In this document: in pieces, positions 26,148 to 34,254 of the stretch | Numbering within the stretch: the first letter of the stretch is position 1 | Layout of the letters: each line of letters begins with the position of its first letter | Source of the DNA: Aporhodopirellula aestuarii | GTDB taxonomy: Bacteria; Planctomycetota; Planctomycetia; Pirellulales; Pirellulaceae | NCBI RefSeq assembly: GCF_023701485.1 | Contig: NZ_JAMQBK010000062.1 | Span: 1-64,000, forward strand | Direction of reading: 5' to 3' | Length of the DNA stretch: 64,000 bases | Notes under the pieces: model-generated | What the model was told of the DNA's origin: nothing | Database searches by the model: none | What the model saw: only the letters and a program-made list of their open reading frames with translations | Position numbers and translations under genes: made by a program

Positions 26148-27742
26148 CAGCTTGCATGAACAAATCGAACGGGTTCCACGGGGCGGGCGAAGCGTGCAAC
26201 CGAAATGGGACCGCCCGCGTTTTGATGCTTGCCGCTGTGGTTGTCGTGGCCGTTGTGGCTGGTTGGTTTCTGCGCGATTTTGCTGCGTCTCGGATGGGAA
26301 CACTCGGCGTATCGGGTGAGTCGAGCGGTTTGGCGTCCGACGACTCGGGTTCCGAGGTTGGTCGCGTGGATGTGGCCGTGATTGTGGCGGGAGAGTTGAC
26401 GGCGCCATTGTTGTTCGAGCCCTATCGCGGGGAGATTCGTGCGAGACGATCGAGTTCGTTGTCGATGCGGCGCAGCGGTCGGTTGGCGGAAGTGTTGGTT
26501 CACGAGGGAGACACGGTCGAAGAGGGTGAGGTTTTAGCGAGACTCGATGTTGCGGATCTTGATGTTCGTGAAATGATGGCGGATGCGGAACTGGCGGCAG
26601 CCGTGGCGGCGGTGGATGAAGCCATCGCAGGTCCTCGGGAACAGACGGTGCGTGCGGCCTCGGCGCGAGTCCGACAATTGGCGTCTCAGTTGGCGTCGGC
26701 GGAGCGAAGGCTGGAGCGACAAGAGCTGCTTTCGCGACGCAGTGCGGGGACCGAACAGGAACTTGACGATGCCCGATATGCGGCCGACGAGTTGCGGGCG
26801 ACGTTGGCGGCGATGACGGCGCAGCTCGAAGAACTCCAAGAAGGTACTCGTCAAGAACAGATCGCGGCGGCCAAGGCAAATGTTGCTGCGGCGCAGGCGG
26901 CCCGCGAGCAGATTGATGTCGAGCGCGCCGACAGCCAAATCGTGGCTCCGTACTCGGGCGTGATCGCGATCCGATATTTCGACGAAGGCGAGATGATCGG
27001 TCCGAGCCAGGGTGTCTTGAAAATCCTTGAATCTGATCCGTTGGAAGCCCGCTTCGGTGTGCCGCCGCAAGTCTGTCGTGCGTGGCAAGTGGGCGATCGT
27101 TTGTGGGTGAGCGTTCGCACGCCGGCCGAGCCGCCTGAAACTCCCCGGCCGAAACGCTCGCAAGCGGGTTATTGGTGTGGGATAATCGTTCGCATGCAGC
27201 CGCAGGTTGACGAGGTGACGCGAACGCGGGGCGTGGATGTTGAATTGACATCGCCGGCAAAACAAGATGACGTGAGTGAACCTTTGCTGGCGAACGTCCA
27301 CATCGGCCAAACGGCAACATTGTGGGTCCCATTGGGAAGCGAAAACGCGGGCACGTTGCCCTCATCGTTGAGTGATCCTTTTTGGGTGCCGACGGAGTCA
27401 TTGGTGCGCGGTGTGCGTGGCTTGTGGTCGGTGTATGTCGCGATGCCAGATCACGAAGGCACGGCGTATCAGGAATTAGTTCCCAGTGTGCAATCCTCCG
27501 AAGCTGCGTTAACCTCGGAAACTTTGGCGAGTGGTGCGTTGGCAACGATCCAGCGACGTGAGATTCAAGTGCTACGCAGCGCCGGCCCCCTCACGCTCGT
27601 TCATGGAATGTTGACGCCGGGCGAATGGATTGTGTCCGAAGGCGTGGGGCAGATCGGCCCGGGGGTTAGCGTGCGAGTGCGGCCAAAAACGTCGAATTTG
27701 TCGTTGACGGAGATTTCACCGGGTGAGGCCGAACGACGGTGA
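26144..27742 (+). CDS. RND efflux periplasmic adaptor (membrane fusion protein)
   Basis: About 532 residues. I chose GTG at 26144 because it overlaps the TetR stop (GTGA) and has AGAGGT 6 bases upstream; ATG at 26156 is the alternative. A hydrophobic N-terminal segment (VLMLAAVVVVAVVAGWFL) anchors the protein in the inner membrane. A lipoyl-type half-motif (GRLAEVLVHEGDTVEEGEVLARLD) is followed by a long alpha-hairpin rich in Ala, Arg and Glu, the returning half (DSQIVAPYSGVIAIRYFDEGEMI), a beta-barrel domain and a membrane-proximal domain. It should link the RND pump to an outer-membrane factor, which is not encoded nearby. Its stop overlaps the pump gene start by 4 bp. Confidence 0.9.
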   Translation: MTACMNKSNGFHGAGEACNRNGTARVLMLAAVVVVAVVAGWFLRDFAASRMGTLGVSGESSGLASDDSGSEVGRVDVAVIVAGELTAPLLFEPYRGEIRARRSSSLSMRRSGRLAEVLVHEGDTVEEGEVLARLDVADLDVREMMADAELAAAVAAVDEAIAGPREQTVRAASARVRQLASQLASAERRLERQELLSRRSAGTEQELDDARYAADELRATLAAMTAQLEELQEGTRQEQIAAAKANVAAAQAAREQIDVERADSQIVAPYSGVIAIRYFDEGEMIGPSQGVLKILESDPLEARFGVPPQVCRAWQVGDRLWVSVRTPAEPPETPRPKRSQAGYWCGIIVRMQPQVDEVTRTRGVDVELTSPAKQDDVSEPLLANVHIGQTATLWVPLGSENAGTLPSSLSDPFWVPTESLVRGVRGLWSVYVAMPDHEGTAYQELVPSVQSSEAALTSETLASGALATIQRREIQVLRSAGPLTLVHGMLTPGEWIVSEGVGQIGPGVSVRVRPKTSNLSLTEISPGEAERR

Positions 27743-30700
27743 GAAATACCGGTGCCACCAATGCCACGGGTGATGAGAAGCCGGGTCTGCTCGTTCGGAT
27801 CGTGGCCGCGTTTTTTAATGATCAGCGATTACTCGTGCTGATCGTGTTGCTGATCTTGGTCGCTGGTCTGAGTTCGATGGTGGCGTTGCCACGGATGGAG
27901 GATCCAGTTTTGGCTCAACGCGTCGCGATCATCCACACCCGATTGCCGGGGGCGGATGCCAAGAGGGTTGAGACTCTCGTGACCGAAGTGATCGAAGATC
28001 GTGTGCGGGATATCGAAGAGATCAAGGAGATCCATTCGGTCAGCCGGGTGGGGATCAGTGCGGTATCGATCGAGTTGAGAGATGATACACAGGAAACCGA
28101 GAACATCTGGTCGCGGGTTCGTAGCCGGCTCGAAGACAGCATCGGTGAACTGCCGGTGGAGGCGAGCCGACCGGAGTTTCGCAAGCTCGAAGTGCGAGCC
28201 TACGCTTTGATCGTCGGGTTGACTTGGGATCGTCCTGAACCGGTTGACGTGCGGGTGCTGCGGCGGCTCGCTATTGAATTGCAAGATCGTCTCCAGGCGT
28301 TGCCAGGGACCGATTTGGTGCGACGTTTTGGCGATCCCGGTGAAGAGATCGAGGTTCGCGTCGATCCAGCGAGAGCGGCCGCGATGGGGATCACGCCGGC
28401 CGATCTGGCGGAGCGGTTGTCGTCTTACGATGTGAAGGGTTCGGCGGGGCAGCTGCGCGATCAATCGATGCAGATGCTGATTGAGATCGATAATCAGTTC
28501 GACACCGTTGATCAGATTGGCGCGACCCCAATCAGTACCAATGATGGTCGTGATGTTCGGCTCGATCAGATCGCTCAGGTGCGAGTTGGGATTCCCAATC
28601 CGCCGGACACGGCCGCTTGGCTGGACGGAAAAGACGCCGTGGTGCTCGGCGCGATGGTGCGTCCGCAACAACGGATCGATTCTTGGACGGAGGCGGCTGA
28701 AGCGTTGATCGACGAGTATCGGCAAACGTTACCGGCCGGTATCTCGATCGAGCGAATTTTGCGACAAAGCGATTACGTAAACAACCGGCTCCAATCGCTG
28801 ACATTCAATCTGATGTTGGGAACGATCGCGGTCGCGTGCGTGATTTGGATCCTGATGGGGTGGCGGGCGGCATTGATCGTGACGTTGACCCTGCCGCTGG
28901 CTAGCCTGATGGTGTTGTTCGGGTTGAATGTTTTCGGCATCCCGATCCATCAGATGTCGGTGACGGGGTTGATCATCGCGCTGGGGCTGTTGATCGACAA
29001 TGCGATTGTGATGGTCGATGAAATTCAGTCACGAATGCGGCGAGGAGACTCGCCGGTCGACGCGATGTCTTGGGGTGTGGCGCATTTGGCGGTTCCTCTG
29101 TTGGGTTCGACGTTAACAACCGCGTTTGCCTTTGCACCGATCGCGTTGATGCCGGGGCCGGCGGGTGAGTTTGTCGGGGCGATTGCAATCAGCGTGATCC
29201 TGGCAATCTTTTCGTCGTTGTTTCTGTCGATGACGGTGATCCCGACGGTTGCGGCCCGGCAACTGGCTGGCGGAGCAAACCTGTCGAGGGAATCACCTGG
29301 ATTGCATTTGCCGAAGTTGACGAAGTTCGTCGAGGCGACGTTGCGGCAATTCGTCCGTCGGCCGGTGCAAGGGATTGCGTTTTCGCTGGTGTTACCGATT
29401 GCCGGATTTGTGGCTTTTACAACATTGGAAGAACAGTTTTTTCCGGCGAGCGGGCGCGATCAAATTCACATCACATTGGATGGTCCCGCCACTGATTCCT
29501 TGGCTCGGACACGCGCGACGTCTGAGAAAGTGGATACGATCGCTCGGAAGGCGGGAGCGGTGCGGATCGATTGGTTCTTCGGTGAGAGTGCACCGCAGTT
29601 CTATTACAACGTGATCTCGAGTCGCCAAGGGACGCCGAATTATGCGCAGGGGCTTGTGAAGCTGCCGCCGGGAATGGAGCCCGAAGGATTGGTTAAATCA
29701 CTCCAGCGTGAGCTGAGTCGTGAGATCACATCATCTCGCGTGTTGGTGAAGCAGCTCGAACAGGGGCCGCCTTTTGGTGCGCCGATCGAGGTGCGGTTTT
29801 TTGGTCCGGATTTGGAAGTGCTGCGTCGGTTCGGTGATGAGACGCGAGCGATCCTGAGTCGGATGCCACAGGTAATCTCGGTGCGGACGGATCTCGCGGA
29901 CGTGTTGCCACAAATCAGTTTCGATATCGACGAAGCGAGTGCCGCGCAGGCGGGGATCTCGCCAAAGGAAATTGCTCGCCAGCTCTCAACATCACTGGAA
30001 GGGCAAAGCGGCGGCAGCGTTTTACAAGACAACGAAGTCGTGCCGATTGTGGTGCGAGTCGGTGATGCCGATCGCAGTGAACTGGCTCGAATCGCGAGCT
30101 TTGATCTCGTGCTGCCCGCGATCAACGCCGGCGAGTCAGGATTGAGAGTGACGCCGCTCTCCGCGTTTGCGACCGTGTCGCTCGAACCCGAGCCCGCTGC
30201 GTTACCGCGGCTGAATCGGATGCGGATGAACGAAGTTGCCGCCTACGTCGAAGCCGGCGTGTTGCCGAGCGAAGTGCAGCGGGCACTGGAAGTCGGGTTG
30301 GCTGACTTAATCGACCGGCTACCGAGCGGCTATACGGTCTCGTTCGGAGGCGAGGCGTCCAAGCGGGATGATGCGGTGGGCAATCTGTTTTCGACGGTGG
30401 GAGTGTTGGCGGTGTTGATGTTGGCGACGTTGGTGCTTTCGTTCGGTTCGTTTCGGATGGCGGGGATCATTTCGGCGATCGCGGCATTGTCGGTGGGATT
30501 GGGAATGGGCGCGTTGGCGTTGAGCGGTTATCCGTTCGGCTTCATGGCGATTATCGGGACGATGGGGTTGATCGGTGTTGCCATCAACGATTCCATTGTC
30601 GTGTTGGCGGGGATCCGGGCCAATCCGATCGCCGCGCGTGGTGATGTGGATGCGATCGTGGGTGAAGTGATGCATTCATCACGGCACGTGGTCGCGACGA

Positions 30701-30876
30701 CCCTGACGACGATGGCCGGGTTCACTCCTTTGATTCTCGATGGCGGCGGGTTCTGGCCGCCTATGGCGGTTTCGATTGCTGGTGGAGTTGCCGGGGCAAC
30801 TTTGCTCGCGTTGGTGTTGGTTCCGTCGCTGTATCGCTTGCTCTGCATGGGCCGCGCCGCGGCTCGTTCGGTTTGA
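27739..30876 (+). CDS. RND-family efflux transporter permease
   Basis: 1045 residues, the usual size of an AcrB-type pump with twelve TM helices and two large periplasmic loops. GTG at 27739 overlaps the adaptor stop. Family blocks seen: VALPRMEDPVLAQRVAII near the first helix, PADLAERLSSYD in the first porter domain, and the GLLIDNAIVMVDEIQ helix 4. In AcrB the equivalent helix has two Asp residues; here the second is Asn, so the proton relay is not of the strict AcrB type. Helix 10 has GVAINDSIVVLAGI without the AcrB-type lysine at the usual place. The subclass is therefore uncharacterised for substrate; xenobiotic or lipid-like export is inferred from the family. Confidence 0.92.
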   Translation: MRNTGATNATGDEKPGLLVRIVAAFFNDQRLLVLIVLLILVAGLSSMVALPRMEDPVLAQRVAIIHTRLPGADAKRVETLVTEVIEDRVRDIEEIKEIHSVSRVGISAVSIELRDDTQETENIWSRVRSRLEDSIGELPVEASRPEFRKLEVRAYALIVGLTWDRPEPVDVRVLRRLAIELQDRLQALPGTDLVRRFGDPGEEIEVRVDPARAAAMGITPADLAERLSSYDVKGSAGQLRDQSMQMLIEIDNQFDTVDQIGATPISTNDGRDVRLDQIAQVRVGIPNPPDTAAWLDGKDAVVLGAMVRPQQRIDSWTEAAEALIDEYRQTLPAGISIERILRQSDYVNNRLQSLTFNLMLGTIAVACVIWILMGWRAALIVTLTLPLASLMVLFGLNVFGIPIHQMSVTGLIIALGLLIDNAIVMVDEIQSRMRRGDSPVDAMSWGVAHLAVPLLGSTLTTAFAFAPIALMPGPAGEFVGAIAISVILAIFSSLFLSMTVIPTVAARQLAGGANLSRESPGLHLPKLTKFVEATLRQFVRRPVQGIAFSLVLPIAGFVAFTTLEEQFFPASGRDQIHITLDGPATDSLARTRATSEKVDTIARKAGAVRIDWFFGESAPQFYYNVISSRQGTPNYAQGLVKLPPGMEPEGLVKSLQRELSREITSSRVLVKQLEQGPPFGAPIEVRFFGPDLEVLRRFGDETRAILSRMPQVISVRTDLADVLPQISFDIDEASAAQAGISPKEIARQLSTSLEGQSGGSVLQDNEVVPIVVRVGDADRSELARIASFDLVLPAINAGESGLRVTPLSAFATVSLEPEPAALPRLNRMRMNEVAAYVEAGVLPSEVQRALEVGLADLIDRLPSGYTVSFGGEASKRDDAVGNLFSTVGVLAVLMLATLVLSFGSFRMAGIISAIAALSVGLGMGALALSGYPFGFMAIIGTMGLIGVAINDSIVVLAGIRANPIAARGDVDAIVGEVMHSSRHVVATTLTTMAGFTPLILDGGGFWPPMAVSIAGGVAGATLLALVLVPSLYRLLCMGRAAARSV

Positions 30877-30954
30877 ATGAATTATACGGGCGCCGTGGCA
30901 ATAGATGGAAACTTTACCGGTTGATCGGCTGAGTAAAGATGGGCCGAGGGGTCG

Positions 30955-32856
30955 ATGAGTTGTCTTACGCGACCGACGTGCATTCGTCATGGTCGTGTTG
31001 AGTGTCTCGATTCCACACTCGGTTCTCTGCTCTCCTCCTCCATCCAGGTAGAAGACAACGTGTCCACACCGCCACCAAGTTATTTGAAGCTTCATCTCAG
31101 TGATCGCGACTCCGATGCGGGCACCGCAGGAAGTGCAACGGCACCGGTGCGAATTGAGATCGAGGACCGGGATAGTGGGCGAACAGTCGAAGGGTTCTGG
31201 CGGACGTACACCGAAACAACCGGTTGGCGGATCGACGCTGCCCCAAACACACGCGACGCCCAGGCGACCGTTTCGGAAGATCGGCCACCAGTGTTGACCG
31301 CTGGTGACGCGCAGCGTCTCGCCGACGCGGCACGTGCGATGGCGGAAGAAATGCAACAGCAAAAGGCCATCTTGCGATCGCAGCAAGCCGAACTCGCTGC
31401 TCGTGCGGCAGTCATCCTGGACGTTGCGAAAGCCGAGAACGGTTGCGACCAGATCGATCGCATTCTCGCGGACGCTGCGCTCGCAACCGGGACTGATGCC
31501 GCCGTGGTTTATCTTCTCGACGAAGAAACCGAGCGGTTGTCGACGCGTTTTGTCTTCGGTTTGTCAGCGGCGCAGCGGATCGGCACCTCCCGCCCTCTGC
31601 GAGGGGCTCGAGGCGATCTCGAAGCGATGATCCAAGGCGTGGTGGCCATCGAGGATCTGCAGGGTGGACCAATCAATCAATACACTCCCCCGGAGCCTTT
31701 TGCATCGGGGATTTGCGTTTCACTAGGCGGCGTTGAACTGCCGATTGGCACGATGTGGCTGTTTAGTCGCACTGTGCAGAAGTACAACGACTGTGCGACC
31801 GCGTCGGCACGTTTGGCGTCATCCAATGTCTGCAATATCCTGTCTTCGATGAGTCATGTAACCGCGTCACCGAATCGAGTTCAACTGAACGTCGCCGAAC
31901 CGGTTGAAACGAATTTTGTTGACGAGGAACTCGAGCGAATGCTCGCCATCGATTTCAATGACGCCGACTTGGATGTTGATTCGGACCTCGATGCCGAATT
32001 TGATGCCGACCGATTCGTTGCGGCGATGGATCCGTTGCCGTCTCAGCCACAGCTTGTCGAAACGGCAGTGCCGCCAACGATTCGTTCTTGGACCAACCAA
32101 GTTTCGGATTGGCAGCACGACACTTTACCCATCGGGGTTCGTCTGGCTCCCAGTTGGTCGGTGGATGGGTTGGTGGAATCGCCGTTGGATGTCGCACAAA
32201 GTTGGCATCACTGGGACGTTTTACCCGATGGCGTGATCGCATTGTCCATGTGCCAGTTTGGTGCCGGATGGGATCCATCATGCAACTTGGTCAACACACT
32301 CGACGGCGCCGTTGCCCGGGCGGCACTGCAAGCCCACGCGAGCTATCGACACACCCCGCACGACGCGATCATGCGAACGTTGCATACGTTGTTGCAAGTT
32401 CGCGACGCGGCGATCGATGAAACCGGCTGTCCGAACCTGTCGTTGCTTTACGCACACATTGATCCTGAAACGGGACACGCACGGATGTCCTCGGTCGGCC
32501 AGTGGTCGAGCTTGATCGTATCGAAATACGGTTACCGCCCGGTCAATATCGGACGTCCCGCGAAAGTCCGCGCCGACGAGTTCATGGGTGAGCAGACTGC
32601 GATGAACCATGAAACAACGTTACTTAACGGCGAAGTACTACTGATCGGTGGAGCTGATTGGATGGGCGTCGCCGAAGACGTGGCCGAAACCAGTCTGCCA
32701 CCGAACGAATCGGCTCAAAATCGTATCGGTTCGGCGATCAAGGAAGCGTTGCGAGAAGGCGAACGGAGTCCACTCTCGGCACTACGCCGGTTTACGGCGT
32801 CGTTGCCGCTGCGTCGTGAGCGAACTGCCATCGCGTTGATGCACGAAGGTGTGTGA
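30955..32856 (+). CDS. GAF-domain PP2C/SpoIIE-type phosphatase-like protein
   Basis: 633 residues as the longest form; a GTG at 31060 (VSTPPPSYLKLH) may be the true start, since the ~35 residues before it look unlike protein N-termini of this kind. A short coiled-coil region (~120-150) precedes a GAF domain (~155-290; ATGTDAAVVYLLDEETERLSTRF). An acidic linker leads to a C-terminal SpoIIE/PP2C-like region (~375-630: WDVLPDGVIALSMCQFGAGWD, ARAALQAHASYRHTPHDAIM, LLYAHIDPETGHARMSSVG, EVLLIGGADWMGVAE). The metal-binding Asp pattern of active PP2C is only partly visible (for example DG in LPDG replaced in other spots), so activity is uncertain. Probable role: signal-controlled phosphatase of an anti-sigma-antagonist switch. 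It starts 78 bp after the RND gene and may be separate. Confidence 0.75.
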   Translation: MSCLTRPTCIRHGRVECLDSTLGSLLSSSIQVEDNVSTPPPSYLKLHLSDRDSDAGTAGSATAPVRIEIEDRDSGRTVEGFWRTYTETTGWRIDAAPNTRDAQATVSEDRPPVLTAGDAQRLADAARAMAEEMQQQKAILRSQQAELAARAAVILDVAKAENGCDQIDRILADAALATGTDAAVVYLLDEETERLSTRFVFGLSAAQRIGTSRPLRGARGDLEAMIQGVVAIEDLQGGPINQYTPPEPFASGICVSLGGVELPIGTMWLFSRTVQKYNDCATASARLASSNVCNILSSMSHVTASPNRVQLNVAEPVETNFVDEELERMLAIDFNDADLDVDSDLDAEFDADRFVAAMDPLPSQPQLVETAVPPTIRSWTNQVSDWQHDTLPIGVRLAPSWSVDGLVESPLDVAQSWHHWDVLPDGVIALSMCQFGAGWDPSCNLVNTLDGAVARAALQAHASYRHTPHDAIMRTLHTLLQVRDAAIDETGCPNLSLLYAHIDPETGHARMSSVGQWSSLIVSKYGYRPVNIGRPAKVRADEFMGEQTAMNHETTLLNGEVLLIGGADWMGVAEDVAETSLPPNESAQNRIGSAIKEALREGERSPLSALRRFTASLPLRRERTAIALMHEGV

Positions 32857-32883
32857 CCGTGAATTCGCGTGCGGTATGGAGTC

Positions 32884-34152
32884 TTAGGCAGTAAATCGTC
32901 TTGATGACATCACATTCACAATCGCATCGCACAGGCGTTCGAGGAGTGTGTCAGGCAGGTTGAGTGGCGGGGTGATGTAGACGCAGTCGCCGAACGGACG
33001 CAGCCAGACTCCCGTGTCAACAAAGGCTTGTCGAAGTTCGTCGAGACGAGGCAAGGCTTCGACTTGGATCACTCCGATTGCGCCGCGGCAGCGAACCTCG
33101 ACCACGCCCGAAATATCACGGCAGGGCGCCAGTCCGGCGAACAATTTGGCTTCCATGTCCGCCGCCCGTCGCACCTGTGGCTCTCGTTCAAATAGGTCCA
33201 TCGACGCGTTCGCCGCGGCGCAGGCGAGCGGATTTGCCATGAAGGTGGGGCCGTGCATCAACGCGTCACCGGGATCGTCGGACCAGAACGCGTCAAAGAC
33301 CTCCGAGCGAGCCACCGTCACCGCCATCGACATCGTCCCGGCGGTTAACGCTTTGCCCAAACAAATGATATCGGGGACGATTTCGCAAGTGTCGATTGCA
33401 AACATGGCTCCGGTGCGACCGAAACCCGTGGCGATCTCATCGGCGATCATGAGGACTTCATTTGCATCGCACAATTTGCGAATGCGTTGTACCGTGGCCG
33501 CATCGTGAAACCGCATTCCGCCCGCTCCCTGGACGAGCGGTTCGAGGAAAACGCCGGCAATCTCGTCACGATGGCGAGCGAGTATTTCGCTCAGAGCGTT
33601 TTCGCTCGCGTCATCCTTGGGCAGCGGGCAGTGCCATTGTTTGAGGATCGCGTTTCCATAGTCGGCATGCATGCTGCGCTGCGGATCGCAGAGCGACATC
33701 GCGCCGGTGGTGTCTCCGTGATACGCATGATCGAACGATAGGAAGCGTTGCCGGTTGGGGCGACCTCGACGACGCCAGTATCCGATCGCCATCTTCATCG
33801 CGACCTCGACTGCGACGCTGCCGCTGTCAGCGAAAAAGACGTGTTTGAGATCCGCGGGTAACATCGCGGCGAGCCGCGCGGCCAATCGTTCGGCCGGTTC
33901 ATGCGTGATGCCACCGAACATCACGTGCGGAAGTCGTTCGAGCTGTTTGTTAACGCTCTCGACGATATGTGGGTGTGCGTACCCATGGCAAACGGACCAC
34001 CACGAGGCCATGCCATCGATGAGCTTGCGGCCGTCTGCGGTCGTCAACTCGAAATCATTCGCCGACACGATTTCGAGAGGTGCGGGAGCCGTTTTCATCT
34101 GGCAATAGGGACGCCAGATGGCATTGCGGTCAGGTGATGATGGATGTGGCAT
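32884..34152 (-). CDS. bioA: adenosylmethionine-8-amino-7-oxononanoate aminotransferase
   Basis: 422 residues, normal for BioA, a PLP-dependent class III aminotransferase that converts KAPA to DAPA with S-adenosylmethionine in biotin synthesis. Visible blocks: IWRPYCQMK (the IWHPYTQ-type BioA start), GMASWWSVCHGYAHP (GMSSWW motif distinctive of BioA), FADSGSVAVEVAMKMA for PLP phosphate binding, FDHAYHGDTTGAMS, LIADEIATGFGRTG with the PLP Asp, and the Schiff-base lysine in CLGKALTAG (Lys267). The MHGPTFMANPLACAAANAS segment is also typical. It is convergent with the phosphatase gene (27 bp apart). No other bio genes are adjacent. Confidence 0.95.
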   Translation of the reverse strand: MPHPSSPDRNAIWRPYCQMKTAPAPLEIVSANDFELTTADGRKLIDGMASWWSVCHGYAHPHIVESVNKQLERLPHVMFGGITHEPAERLAARLAAMLPADLKHVFFADSGSVAVEVAMKMAIGYWRRRGRPNRQRFLSFDHAYHGDTTGAMSLCDPQRSMHADYGNAILKQWHCPLPKDDASENALSEILARHRDEIAGVFLEPLVQGAGGMRFHDAATVQRIRKLCDANEVLMIADEIATGFGRTGAMFAIDTCEIVPDIICLGKALTAGTMSMAVTVARSEVFDAFWSDDPGDALMHGPTFMANPLACAAANASMDLFEREPQVRRAADMEAKLFAGLAPCRDISGVVEVRCRGAIGVIQVEALPRLDELRQAFVDTGVWLRPFGDCVYITPPLNLPDTLLERLCDAIVNVMSSRRFTA

Positions 34153-34254
34153 GGAGCCGGTGTTTGATGAGATCGCCGAAACGGCGGGCTAGTAATGGAT
34201 TGATGAGGTCGCAAGCCGTAAGGAGCAGACACGGCAGCGTCGATGTCGTATCGA

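Noticed and set aside
26139-27545. 468-codon open frame on the minus strand opposite the RND adaptor
   Set aside because: It is antisense to a clear adaptor gene, very rich in Pro/Arg/His with no domain, and arises from the codon bias of the plus-strand gene.
27829-28725. 298-codon minus-strand frame opposite the RND pump
   Set aside because: Antisense shadow of a certain gene; repetitive His/Arg/Gln composition.
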